Origin: Fen-671 sp963794745 | GTDB lineage: Bacteria; Actinomycetota; Acidimicrobiia; Acidimicrobiales; Palsa-688 | Reading direction: 5' to 3' | DNA: 64,000 nucleotides | NCBI GenBank assembly: GCA_963794745.1 | Contig: CAWCEZ010000010.1 | Span: 868,001 to 932,000 of the forward strand | Shown: one piece after another, positions 52,324 through 60,878 of the stretch | Layout: each line of letters opens with the position of its first letter | Numbering within the stretch: the stretch's first letter is position 1 | Program-made: the position numbers and the translations under genes | Notes under the pieces: model-generated | The model's input: only the letters and a program-made list of their open reading frames with translations | The model's database searches: none | Told to the model about the DNA's origin: nothing

Positions 52324-54413
52324 ATGCCCGGAAGTCACTTCCTTCGACGAGTTAGTGCAGTCGTCATGGGCGTTGTCCTGTTTGCGGCCGGCACTGCCCC
52401 CGCCGATGCAGCGACGACGCTTGCTGGGGGCGGGTCGTCGTTCGCAGGAATCGAAATGGACCAATGGACCGACGACGTCCAGAGCATCGTCCCGCCCGTG
52501 CAAATCAGCTACACCCCATCGAGCTCAGGCAACGGCCGCAATGACTTCCGAGCGGGGACTTACCCCTTCGCTGTGTCTGACATCCCATACCAAGGGCAAG
52601 AGGCGGGCGGCGACGTCCCGCCTAGTTGGACCTTCGATTACATCCCCGTTACGGCCGGTGGCCTCAGTTTCATGTACAACTTGCCGGGCGTAACGACGCT
52701 AAAGCTGAACGCGGCCGTCGCGTGCGGGATCTTTACCGACGAGATCACCAGTTGGAACGACCCGGCGATCGCGGCTCTCAACCCGGGGGTGAGCCTGCCC
52801 AGTCAGCAGATCATCCCCGTGCTCCGGGGCGATAACTCTGGCACCACTTGGGTACTCGAGGACTGGTGCATCACTGAGGCACCAACTGTTTGGGCCAGCT
52901 TTGTCAGTTATGTCAATGCCAACGCGGAAAATGTTGTACCGCCTATCACCACCACTTCCCCTAGTTCTCAGTTCCCGGCGATTGCTTCCGCACAGACCGC
53001 CCAGGGCGACTCGGGCACCGCGGCTGTCGTAGGGTCAAGTACTGGCACCTACGACATAACTTATGTCGAGCCAGAGTATGCAAGAGAGTACGGCAACAAG
53101 CCTGTCGCATACGTCCAGAACTCATCGGGTGACTATGTCCAGCCGACCCCCGAGAACGTAGCTGGAGCACTCTCTTACGCTAGTGCCCAATCCAACGGTA
53201 TCCAGGTACTCAATTTCAATGGCTCCGGGTGCAACGTGTACAACCCCGCGACGTACTCGTACATGCTCGTCCGTACGGATGGCTCGTATGGGACTGGTTA
53301 TGGTCAGACCATCGGCGGGTTCCTCAACTACGTCCTCACTGTTGGCGAAAAAGAGGCTTCCTCTATCGATTACGCGTCCATCGGGCTATCGCTCGAACAG
53401 TACGGTATCCAGCAAGCCCAGAACGTCCCTGGCTACCCTGCGCTCACCGCGGACGAACAGTCGAACTTTGCAGCTGGGGACGTGACGCCGTCGATAGTCC
53501 AGTCGACCCCGTGCGGAGCTGCTTTCCAGTTGGCCGCCCCAGCCTCGACCACTACCACAGTTGCTCCGACGACCACTACGGCCGCGACGACGACTACCAC
53601 GGCCGCGACGACGACGACTGCCGCTGCAACAACGACGACCGCCGCCGGGGCCCCGACCACGGCTGCCGGTGCCCCGACCACGGCCGCCGGGGCCCCGACC
53701 ACCGCTTCGCAGAGCACGGCCACGACAGCGCACCCCACGACTGCCACGACCGCGCATGGCACCACAGCCACGACCGCGCATGCCACGACGGCCACCACTG
53801 GCCGGACGACGGCCACCACTGCCCGGACCACTGCCACCAGCGGCGCGACAACGGCCACGACCACCCGGACCGGCCCCGCGCCGCCCACCACGGCGGCTGG
53901 CAAGAGCGCGAAGGGCGCGCCCCCGACCACTCCCACGACAGCACGCAACACGCCAGGCTCGGCGACAGCGACGACGGCCCCTCGGTCCGGGACCGTTGGG
54001 GCTACGACGCCCACGAGCGCGGCCGGCCCGGCCCCGCATCGGCGGGCACGCCCACTACCCAGCCGGCCACGCGCGGCTCCCACTCGTCGGCACCGACGAC
54101 CGCCAACCCGACAGGGACCGTCCCGACAGGCATCGGGACGACAGTCCCTGGCGCACCGGCGACTTCACCGGCCGGGTCGGCTACAACCACACCGGGTGCT
54201 CCCGCTACTACCGCGCCCGCAGGATCTGCCGTGGGGGCGTCGGGGACAACCGTGCCAGGGTCTTCGAGCCCAGCTGTCTCGCCCACCGTCTCACTCACGA
54301 ATAACGGCCCAAACGCCCAGACTGGCGGCCAACAGGTCTTCCTGGTGATTGCCGGCCTCAGCATCGCCACGGTGTCTGAGCTGGCCCGCAGGCGCCTGCG
54401 GAAGGCGCGATGA
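52324..54413 (+). CDS. pstS: PstS phosphate-binding protein on a Thr-rich anchored stalk (frame shift in stalk)
   Basis: RBS AAAGGAG precedes ATG 52324. After a signal peptide (to ADA-ATT) the PstS domain is clear: LAGGGSSFAGIEMDQWTDD, YTPSSSGNGRNDF, FAVSDIPYQGQE, YIPVTAGGLSFMYNL, GIFTDEITSWNDPAIAALNP and VLRGDNSGTTWVLEDW. From about residue 405 a TTTT/TTAAGAPTTAAGAP stalk follows. Near 54030 the frame shifts by one base in a GGCCCGGCCCC stretch. The next frame gives more stalk, then NAQTGG, a helix (VFLVIAGLSIATVSEL) and ARRRLRKAR. The shift is probably a lost base. NAQTG may be a variant sorting motif. The stop overlaps the next start. Confidence 0.85.
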
Positions 54414-56587
54414 GCTATCTCCGCCTTGTCGCGCTCGGAGTCTGCTCCGCCGTCGGGGGCCTCCTAGCGGTGATGTCCCCCTCTCCGGGAGGGGGCGCTG
54501 CGTCCGCTGCTGAGACTACGACGACGGTCTTTCAGACCGTACCCGGGCTGGTCCAGGGCGAGGGAGGGATGTTCGACCAACCTTGGTGGGATGCCATCGT
54601 GGCTTCCTCGCCACCGTCATACGGTGCCGACCCGGTGCAGTTTGGCAATGGCCCGGATATGGACCAAGCACGTGAGGACCTTGTTACAGGACAGGATGAT
54701 TTCGCCGTTGCGGAGGGGCCTTTGACTGGGCCGCTGTGCACTTCGGGAATGACAACTACCTCGCTCGGCCAGTCGTGCGCCATGTCCGACGACATCGGCC
54801 TCTATTCGGACGAGACGGGCACGGCGGCGGCTAACAGCATCACGGTCGCCTACATCCCGGTCGCCCTGGAAGCGGTCGCTGTGCCGTTCATCGTTATCCC
54901 ACCAACAGGATGTTCTCAGACCAACGGTGCCGGGACTGTAGCTAACCCTTACGGCTGCACCTTGCTCCCGACCGTCAAAATGTCACCTTCAACACTCCAG
55001 ACTGTGTTCGAGGGCGCCTCCCCAAACTGGAGCATCCCGGCGATCGAGACGGACAATGGAGGTCAGGGGTTCTCCTCGACTCAGACAGACGGGCTCCCCT
55101 TCCCCGCCACTCTGGTCGACGCCGATGCGTCAACCTCGGCGCTCGTGAGCTATTTCCTGGCCAACCCGCAGGCGCAGTCTGCCTGGGACCAGTGGACTAC
55201 GCAGTTCGGTACGCCTGCGAACACCGTACTGTACGAGTGGCCCAAGAGGGCCCCGACGAGCGAGGGGAGCCAGTTCCAGGAGTCGGACATGATCGCCGAC
55301 CTTGTGCCGGCGAACCCGGCAGTGGCCTCGGAGGCTAACGTCATGGGCGCTTGGGCGCCGCAGTTCAGTATCACTGCCATCCCGTGGTCCTGGACGTTCC
55401 CGAGTTACACCAAGTACCCGGTCGCCAACCTCCCTGACATTTCGATCGAAAACGCGGCAGGCGCATTCGTCGAACCTAGCTATACATCCATGGAGGCGGC
55501 CTTTGCTCATGCCACAGTCGACGCATCGAGCAATCTCCTGACATTTAGCGATAGCTCTTCCGACGTAGCGGCCTACCCGGCGGAAATGATGACTGCCGAC
55601 TATGTGGAGGTGCCGCTCGACGGCGAGCTCCCTGACAAGGCCTCGACTTTGGCCGGGTTTGTAAAGTACTTAGTGAGCCCCGCGGGTCAGAGCGCGATCT
55701 GTTCGGCCGGTTACCTGCCTGTCGTCCAGACCGGCCTCAATACTTCGGAGTGCCCGCTGTCGAATGTCCCTACCGCTGCAGCGACGCTCTCGGCGAGCAT
55801 CGCGGCACAGGACGCCGAGGTCGTCACCCAACTGCAAGCCGAAGCGACTGCTGGCTCGCCTACGACGACAACGTCGTCCACGACCACCTCCTCGTCCACG
55901 ACCACGACGTCGTCAACCACCACAACGTCGTCAACCACCACGACGTCGTCAACCACAACTACGTCGTCCACCACAACTACGACCTCGCCAACCACCACCT
56001 CATCGTCCACAACCACGACTTCGCCAACGACTTCGCCAACAACCACAACGATTGCGCCTACGTCAACAACTCTTACGCCTACGGTCACGACCCTACCGTC
56101 CACGTCCACGACGATGGTTGCAACCGCCAATACGGCACCGTCGCCTTCGACGACGTCGCCGCTCACCAGTGGGGTCACACCTCCAGCTACAACCCTTCCT
56201 TCTGCCACGACTCTTGCCTCTGCCACAACGCTGGTAACTGCGACGACCCTGCCGGCGACCCTGCCGTCGACCACCCTGCCGTCGACGATAGAGCCACCGC
56301 CTGTCACAACGATGGGGCCGTCGACCACGGTTACTTCTCTAGTAGGTGCGGTGGTGCCTAACCCGAACACTCCGGAAACCACGGCCGTAGTGACCAAGGG
56401 TGCGTCAGGCGACGCTCCCCCGGGACCGAGCGTGACCACAGCGCCAAGCGGCTCGTCAGGTTTGGCTTACACGGGTAGCGGCTCTTTGTGGGTCGGCGCC
56501 CCGGGCCTCGCGCTCCTCGCGGTCGGGGAAGTTGGGCGTCGAGTGTTAGCTCGGCGCCGCAAGTCCGGGGGAGCTCCCGCTACATGA
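54410..56587 (+). CDS. Second PstS-like binding protein, Thr-stalked and LAYTG-anchored
   Basis: A 725-aa exported protein starting in a 4-nt overlap (ATGA) with pstS. After the signal peptide (to SAA-ETT) comes a divergent PstS-like domain of about 430 residues: DQAREDLVTGQDDFAVAEGP, ITVAYIPVALEAVAVPFIVI, LSPSTLQTVF-like KMSPSTLQTVFEGASPNW and FVKYLVSPAGQSAICSAGYL. The Gly-rich phosphate loop of PstS is not well kept, so its ligand may differ. A TTTTSS stalk of about 200 residues ends in LAYTG (685-689), a helix and RRVLARRRKSG, a full sorting signal. Its stop overlaps the sortase start. Confidence 0.8.
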   Translation: MSYLRLVALGVCSAVGGLLAVMSPSPGGGAASAAETTTTVFQTVPGLVQGEGGMFDQPWWDAIVASSPPSYGADPVQFGNGPDMDQAREDLVTGQDDFAVAEGPLTGPLCTSGMTTTSLGQSCAMSDDIGLYSDETGTAAANSITVAYIPVALEAVAVPFIVIPPTGCSQTNGAGTVANPYGCTLLPTVKMSPSTLQTVFEGASPNWSIPAIETDNGGQGFSSTQTDGLPFPATLVDADASTSALVSYFLANPQAQSAWDQWTTQFGTPANTVLYEWPKRAPTSEGSQFQESDMIADLVPANPAVASEANVMGAWAPQFSITAIPWSWTFPSYTKYPVANLPDISIENAAGAFVEPSYTSMEAAFAHATVDASSNLLTFSDSSSDVAAYPAEMMTADYVEVPLDGELPDKASTLAGFVKYLVSPAGQSAICSAGYLPVVQTGLNTSECPLSNVPTAAATLSASIAAQDAEVVTQLQAEATAGSPTTTTSSTTTSSSTTTTSSTTTTSSTTTTSSTTTTSSTTTTTSPTTTSSSTTTTSPTTSPTTTTIAPTSTTLTPTVTTLPSTSTTMVATANTAPSPSTTSPLTSGVTPPATTLPSATTLASATTLVTATTLPATLPSTTLPSTIEPPPVTTMGPSTTVTSLVGAVVPNPNTPETTAVVTKGASGDAPPGPSVTTAPSGSSGLAYTGSGSLWVGAPGLALLAVGEVGRRVLARRRKSGGAPAT

Positions 56588-58275
56588 CCGACGTCTTAGC
56601 CCGCGGGCATGGCACTGCTCCTAGCTCTAACGAGGACAAAGACGGCGAGAAATTCTCTCTCGACGAACAGACCAAGCAGCTCTTGCGTTTGCTTGTCGGG
56701 GATGGTCGGAGCCCCGCAGGTGAGCCGAGCAGGCCAGTCGACTGGGACTCGATCTGGTCATTGGCAGAGAACGGGAGTTCCCAGGAAGCGGCACTCGGGT
56801 CGGCCGTGCTTGCCGCCGAGGAGGCCCTGGTTGGAGAGAGGCCGACTACCCCGTCTGCTCTGTTGGCCCGTACCCGGCACGACGTCGGCCGGACGGCTAG
56901 CCCGTCTGAAATACTGGTTGGGCCCGGTCGGGATGAGCGTGACCCGCTAACTGCCTTGCCGCCGGCTCGAACCGCCGTGGCACACCCGGAGTTGTCGAAA
57001 AAGCTGCGCGCGGCCGTGGCCGGAGCGACATGGGTGCGTAACGTCGGGATCATCGTGGTGCTTTTTGCCGTCTGGCAGCTATGGGGTACTGGCATAGCGG
57101 AGGCTCACGCTCAGCACCATTTGAAGGCCGAGTACGCCCTGCTTGTCAGCGCGCAGGCGAGTGGTCGTCTCTCATCAGGCGACCAGGCCACCGTTGCGCC
57201 GAGCGGGACGGCCAATCCAAGGACGCCGGTCGCAGCAACGACAGCCGAAAAGACGGCAATAGCCGCTGTCAGGGGTGCCAAGGCGCGAGCCTTATCGGGG
57301 AGCGGTCAAGCCCAAAGCGGCACGACTGGGGCCGCAAGTTACGCGCAGACTCGGGCTTTCGTCGAAGGGGCGTTGCCCGGGGGAGTGCTCGGGCGCATCC
57401 GTATCCCGGCGGCGGGTGTCGATCGCTACTTCGTCGAAGGTGTGGGGGAGGCGCAGCTCCAACAAGGCCCGGGGCGATATCCTGGTTCAGGCCTTCCCGG
57501 TCAGCCGGGGAACCTTGCGATCGCGGGTCACCGCACCACCTATGGGGCGCCGTTCTTCGAACTCGATCACGTTCGCGTAGGCGACGACGTGATCATCGAT
57601 GTCCCTCAGGGACGGGCAATCTATGTAGTTTCGCAGCCGCCCTTCGCCGTGTCTCCTTATGACACCAACGTGTTGGATGATTTCGGGGACTCTCGCTTGA
57701 CTCTTACCACCTGCAACCCTCCTTTTTTCGCCACAACAAGGCTGATCGTGATTGCGGAGCTAAGTGAATGGCTGCCCACCGGCGCTCGGATCCCTGTTAC
57801 CAGCGCCGGTACCGACCCGGCGCACATGAGCCGGAGCGCTCCGAAGTCATCGACGCGTCCGCTGGTATTTGGTGCTCGAGCCCCAGACCCAGCCCACGAC
57901 GAAACGCCCTCGCCGCGGACCGGGGTAGTGCGCGCGCCGCTGTCAGCTCCAATGTCATCAGCGGACGCCGCGGTCGCGGGGACGGTCCCGACGGCTACCT
58001 CGACGAGCGGAACGGTCGGAACAGGAAGGCAACGCGCCAAGGGCGCTTCGGGTATTCGCCAGGGTCTGGCTGACGACGGTTCCGGCTGGCACTTCGGCGA
58101 AATCCCTATAGTTTTAGCCGTCTTGATCGTTCTAGCCATCCTGGGTGCGCTCTACGGTCGGGTTGCGAAGATTTTCGTCGGAGGACCGCGCTGGATGGTA
58201 ATGGTGCCTATGTGGGCAGCCGGGCTGCTCGCTCTGTTCAAGGTACTCGGGCTTCTCCTACCGGCGGACCTGTGA
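56584..58275 (+). CDS. Sortase (class E-like) embedded in the Pst operon
   Basis: A 563-aa membrane protein. A long acidic cytoplasmic N-terminus (about 1-160) precedes a helix (WVRNVGIIVVLFAVWQLWGT). The extracellular sortase barrel follows: VLGRIRIPAAGVDRYFVEGV, LAIAGHRTTYGAPF (His316), LTLTTCNPPF (Cys377) and ATTRLIV (Arg386), the complete catalytic triad. A Thr/Ser linker and three C-terminal hydrophobic stretches (IPIVLAVLIVLAILGALYG, WMVMVPMWAAGLLALF, VLGLLLP) follow. Class E sortases prefer LAxTG, which matches the LAYTG of two proteins in this operon. It probably attaches them to the wall. Its start overlaps the upstream stop (ATGA). Confidence 0.88.
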   Translation: MTDVLARGHGTAPSSNEDKDGEKFSLDEQTKQLLRLLVGDGRSPAGEPSRPVDWDSIWSLAENGSSQEAALGSAVLAAEEALVGERPTTPSALLARTRHDVGRTASPSEILVGPGRDERDPLTALPPARTAVAHPELSKKLRAAVAGATWVRNVGIIVVLFAVWQLWGTGIAEAHAQHHLKAEYALLVSAQASGRLSSGDQATVAPSGTANPRTPVAATTAEKTAIAAVRGAKARALSGSGQAQSGTTGAASYAQTRAFVEGALPGGVLGRIRIPAAGVDRYFVEGVGEAQLQQGPGRYPGSGLPGQPGNLAIAGHRTTYGAPFFELDHVRVGDDVIIDVPQGRAIYVVSQPPFAVSPYDTNVLDDFGDSRLTLTTCNPPFFATTRLIVIAELSEWLPTGARIPVTSAGTDPAHMSRSAPKSSTRPLVFGARAPDPAHDETPSPRTGVVRAPLSAPMSSADAAVAGTVPTATSTSGTVGTGRQRAKGASGIRQGLADDGSGWHFGEIPIVLAVLIVLAILGALYGRVAKIFVGGPRWMVMVPMWAAGLLALFKVLGLLLPADL

Positions 58276-58532
58276 GCAGCCTGATGGCACGTGCCCGCAC
58301 TGACGCACTAGAACGCTTTATCGAGCCGGGGCGTGGGGCGTTCGAGGTTTCCTTAGCTCTATGTGCCTTGGCTTTGGCCTTCCCATGGGTGGCCGTCGGA
58401 GGCGCGGCGGCAGCGGCCCTCGCATGGCACCGAGGCTCTCCGCGCGCGTGGCTTGTGCTCGTCGTCGCGGCTTGGTGTTGTTTCTTGGGCCTCGGGATCA
58501 GGCAGTACCTAGGATTTGGGATGTTCCCGTGA
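58272..58532 (+). CDS. Small two-helix membrane protein between sortase and PstB
   Basis: An 86-aa product. The GTG start overlaps the sortase stop (GTGA), and its own TGA overlaps the pstB start. After a basic, amphipathic head (ARARTDALERFIEPGRG) come two helices: FEVSLALCALALAFPWVAVG-like and AWLVLVVAAWCCFLGLGI. No family is recognised with certainty. The double overlap shows it is a true member of the operon, perhaps an accessory of the sortase or transporter. Confidence 0.7.
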   Translation: MSSLMARARTDALERFIEPGRGAFEVSLALCALALAFPWVAVGGAAAAALAWHRGSPRAWLVLVVAAWCCFLGLGIRQYLGFGMFP

Positions 58533-59515
58533 GCGGTCATGAGGGCGAGCAGGTTGGGGCGACGCTACCCTGGGCGCCCTCGCCAGATGTCCGCACTCGT
58601 CCGGCCGCGGTCTCCCCACCTGAAGCCCCCCCTGGGCCGCCCTTGACGTGGCCAGATGGCCCCGGCACCGCGACCCAGGACGGTTCAAGCCACGTTGAGT
58701 TAAGGGACCTCGATGCAAGTGGCGGGCCAAATAGTGGTCCTACTAGGGGTGTCCTTGAGGCGCGCGAGGTCTCTTGCTGGTTTGGGAGCGCCAAGGTCCT
58801 TGAGCGTGTCTCGTTGATAATGCGCCCACGGGAAGTGACTGCCTTGATCGGGCCATCAGGTTGCGGCAAGTCGACCTTCTTGCGCACGCTAAATCGAATG
58901 CACGAGCTGGTGCCTATCGCGCGATTGTCCGGGCATGTGCTCTTGGATGGCAAGGACATCTACGGACAAGGCGTACGCGTTACCGATACGCGACTCAAAA
59001 TAGGCATGGTTTTCCAGAAACCGAACCCTTTCCCATCGATGACGATCGCTCAGAACGTCCTTGCTGGTTTGCGGCTCTCCGGGCTCAAAGTCAACAACAA
59101 GGACGCCCTTGTTCAGGAGTGCTTAAGGCGAGCTGGGCTCTGGAAAGAGACCCGGAACCGGCTTAACGAGTCAGGCGCCGCGCTCTCGGGTGGCCAGCAG
59201 CAGCGCCTCTGTATCGCACGCGCTCTCGCTGTAAAGCCCGAGGTGCTGCTAATGGACGAGCCCTGCTCAGCTCTCGACCCGATATCCACAGGTGTCATCG
59301 AGGAAACGATACGTGAGTTGAGCAAAGAGATCACCATCGTCATCGTGACCCACAACATGCAGCAGGCGCAGCGCGTCTCGCAAAACTGCGCTCTGTTTCT
59401 CCTCGACGGTGAGGGTCAGCCCGGTCACATCGTCGAGCAGGGCCTCACACGACAGCTTTTCGGCGCTCCACAGGACCCGCGAACCGCTGACTACGTAGGT
59501 GGTCGGTTTGGCTAG
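58529..59515 (+). CDS. pstB: Phosphate ABC transporter ATP-binding protein PstB with N-terminal extension
   Basis: A 328-aa protein: about 70 residues of Pro/Gly/Ser-rich, probably disordered extension, then a standard PstB ATPase. Walker A is GPSGCGKSTFLRTLNRMHEL (with the NRM typical of PstB), Q-loop MVFQKPNPFPS, signature LSGGQQQRLCIARALAV, Walker B LLMDEPCSALDP (Cys where Thr is usual), H-loop VTHNMQQAQRVS and a YVGGRFG end. It powers phosphate import through PstC/PstA. GTG 58529 overlaps the stop of the small membrane protein. It is the last gene of the operon; no clear terminator was found before the convergent gene. Confidence 0.93.
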   Translation: MSGHEGEQVGATLPWAPSPDVRTRPAAVSPPEAPPGPPLTWPDGPGTATQDGSSHVELRDLDASGGPNSGPTRGVLEAREVSCWFGSAKVLERVSLIMRPREVTALIGPSGCGKSTFLRTLNRMHELVPIARLSGHVLLDGKDIYGQGVRVTDTRLKIGMVFQKPNPFPSMTIAQNVLAGLRLSGLKVNNKDALVQECLRRAGLWKETRNRLNESGAALSGGQQQRLCIARALAVKPEVLLMDEPCSALDPISTGVIEETIRELSKEITIVIVTHNMQQAQRVSQNCALFLLDGEGQPGHIVEQGLTRQLFGAPQDPRTADYVGGRFG

Positions 59516-59568
59516 GCCTGCCGTCGCGCGCTCGACGCCGGGGTACCACGTTGCGAACGCGATGACCG

Positions 59569-60306
59569 TTACCTGAGGAGGACAAGCCGCTCTATGAGGT
59601 TACCCTCCACCCGGAAGCACAGCACGGTCTCTTCGCTCTTCCCGCCTCCAAAGGTCGTTCTATGGTTGTCGAGTACCCATGGCCTGGCTATCAACCGGCC
59701 GAGCACGGTAATTTGACGGTCCGGGTAATGCTCGAAAACGTCTGCCATTCGTCGCCCGATCCCCTGGGCACCATGCACTAAGACCTGGCCTGTAGCGTCA
59801 GAAAGTATGGCGGTTGCCGATAGGCATTGCACGAGGGCTGTCCGGTCGCCATTATTGTAAGCGGCGATATAACGCTCTACCGTGTCGACTTCGAGCAAGT
59901 TCGAGTGCGACGGCTGCCACTGGACGGCTGAGGGTACCTGGCGGTCGCCCAGCGGTTCGGACAACGAATGGCGCTGCGGGTGGAGAGAGGGTTCGCCGGG
60001 CGGCTTGTCAGTAACTAGGTCTAGAGGTACCACGGATACGGTTGCGCCGACCACACGGAGTGCGTCTACCAGCCGGGTAGCGTCTATGGCCCTCGCGCCA
60101 ACGAGTACGTCCGATTGGCCGCCGGCGGCGGAGGCACCAACGTAATCGGCAGCCAACTCGGGTGGGCAACCCATCCCAGTCAGGACGTCTACCACGTCAA
60201 GAGGATGCAGCCCGGGGTCGACGAGCCTCACGTTGACTTCGTGGTCCACGCTGGAGCTGCCTTCGCCGTCGACCGGCCTGGCGACAGCCGCGCCCGGCTC
60301 GATCAT
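59569..60306 (-). CDS. Two-domain protein with C-terminal NTF2/SnoaL-like fold
   Basis: A 245-aa cytoplasmic protein. The N-terminal part (about 20-95) holds HPLDVVDVLTGMGCPPELAA and VGARAIDATRLVDALRVVGA, a small alpha/beta module resembling the L7/L12 C-terminal fold. The C-terminal 105 residues look like an NTF2/SnoaL domain: VERYIAAYNNGDRTALVQCL, DATGQVLVHGAQGIGRRMAD, VFEHYPDRQITV and ETVLCFRVEGNLIERLVLL. Such domains bind small ligands or act as steroid-isomerase-type enzymes or partners. It converges on the Pst operon, and its function is unknown. Confidence 0.65.
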   Translation of the reverse strand: MIEPGAAVARPVDGEGSSSVDHEVNVRLVDPGLHPLDVVDVLTGMGCPPELAADYVGASAAGGQSDVLVGARAIDATRLVDALRVVGATVSVVPLDLVTDKPPGEPSLHPQRHSLSEPLGDRQVPSAVQWQPSHSNLLEVDTVERYIAAYNNGDRTALVQCLSATAILSDATGQVLVHGAQGIGRRMADVFEHYPDRQITVLGRLIARPWVLDNHRTTFGGGKSEETVLCFRVEGNLIERLVLLR

Positions 60307-60354
60307 GCAACCACCAACGCCACGAGGTCCAGGGTACCTCGATCGGTGGCAGCG

Positions 60355-60660
60355 TCAATGGCCTGCGCTTTGCCGGCTACCGCCGGCCGCCAGGTGTCGC
60401 AGGTCGATGTCGCCCTGCCTGCCGGCCGTCGTCGGACCTAATGCCGGGCGGGAGGTGAGCGCCTCCAGGTCGATACGGTCGACATCGTTGGCGCGAAGCT
60501 CCTGGCGGGTCGAGCGTATGTGCGCGAGGAAAGATGTCGCTGCCGCGCTTCGCTTGACCTCTTTCGCGGTGAACCCGCATACGCGACACCTCGCCGACCA
60601 GACACCTCGTTCGAGGATGTAGGAGGCTCGGTGGTGTACAGGCGCTACCCGATCGTCCAC
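60355..60660 (-). CDS. Hypothetical protein with a CxxC motif
   Basis: A 101-aa ORF with a GTG start and GGAAGGAAC just upstream. The N-terminal third has GVWSARCRVCGFTAKEVKRS, a CxxC knuckle that could bind zinc or be redox active, followed by a helix FLAHIRSTRQELRAND. The last third is Ala/Gly-rich. No partner cysteine pair is seen, so any zinc site would need a dimer or other ligands. It precedes the NTF2-like gene on the same strand by 48 bp. Confidence 0.5.
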   Translation of the reverse strand: MDDRVAPVHHRASYILERGVWSARCRVCGFTAKEVKRSAAATSFLAHIRSTRQELRANDVDRIDLEALTSRPALGPTTAGRQGDIDLRHLAAGGSRQSAGH

Positions 60661-60878
60661 GGTTCCTTCCTAAGTTGTTCTTAAATCACCTACGCGGTCG
60701 TAATTGACAATTCCTCAGTTCCCTGACGCCAGGGTGGCTGGAGGATGACCTAGGGGTGAACATTTGGCACCGTCACTGCAAACTTTCTTGGCGGAGAGGC
60801 GATATGGCCTGACACTGAGTGGTTGTAGGTCGTCGTGGCCTGGCACTTGCTGGGCTGGTCGGCTTGTATGGAGGTGCG

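Noticed and set aside
53229..54413. Separate 394-aa gene
   Set aside because: Only its last part, after about 54030, is meaningful, as the continuation of pstS in a shifted frame; the rest is antiphase to the PstS coding frame.
55711..56439. Minus-strand ORF of 242 aa rich in Val
   Set aside because: It is the complement of the Thr-rich stalk of the second PstS-like protein; repetitive ACG/ACC codons read backwards as Val/Gly codons.
60704..60732. TTGACA as a promoter for the exosortase gene
   Set aside because: No -10-like sequence lies 16-18 bases downstream on the plus strand.
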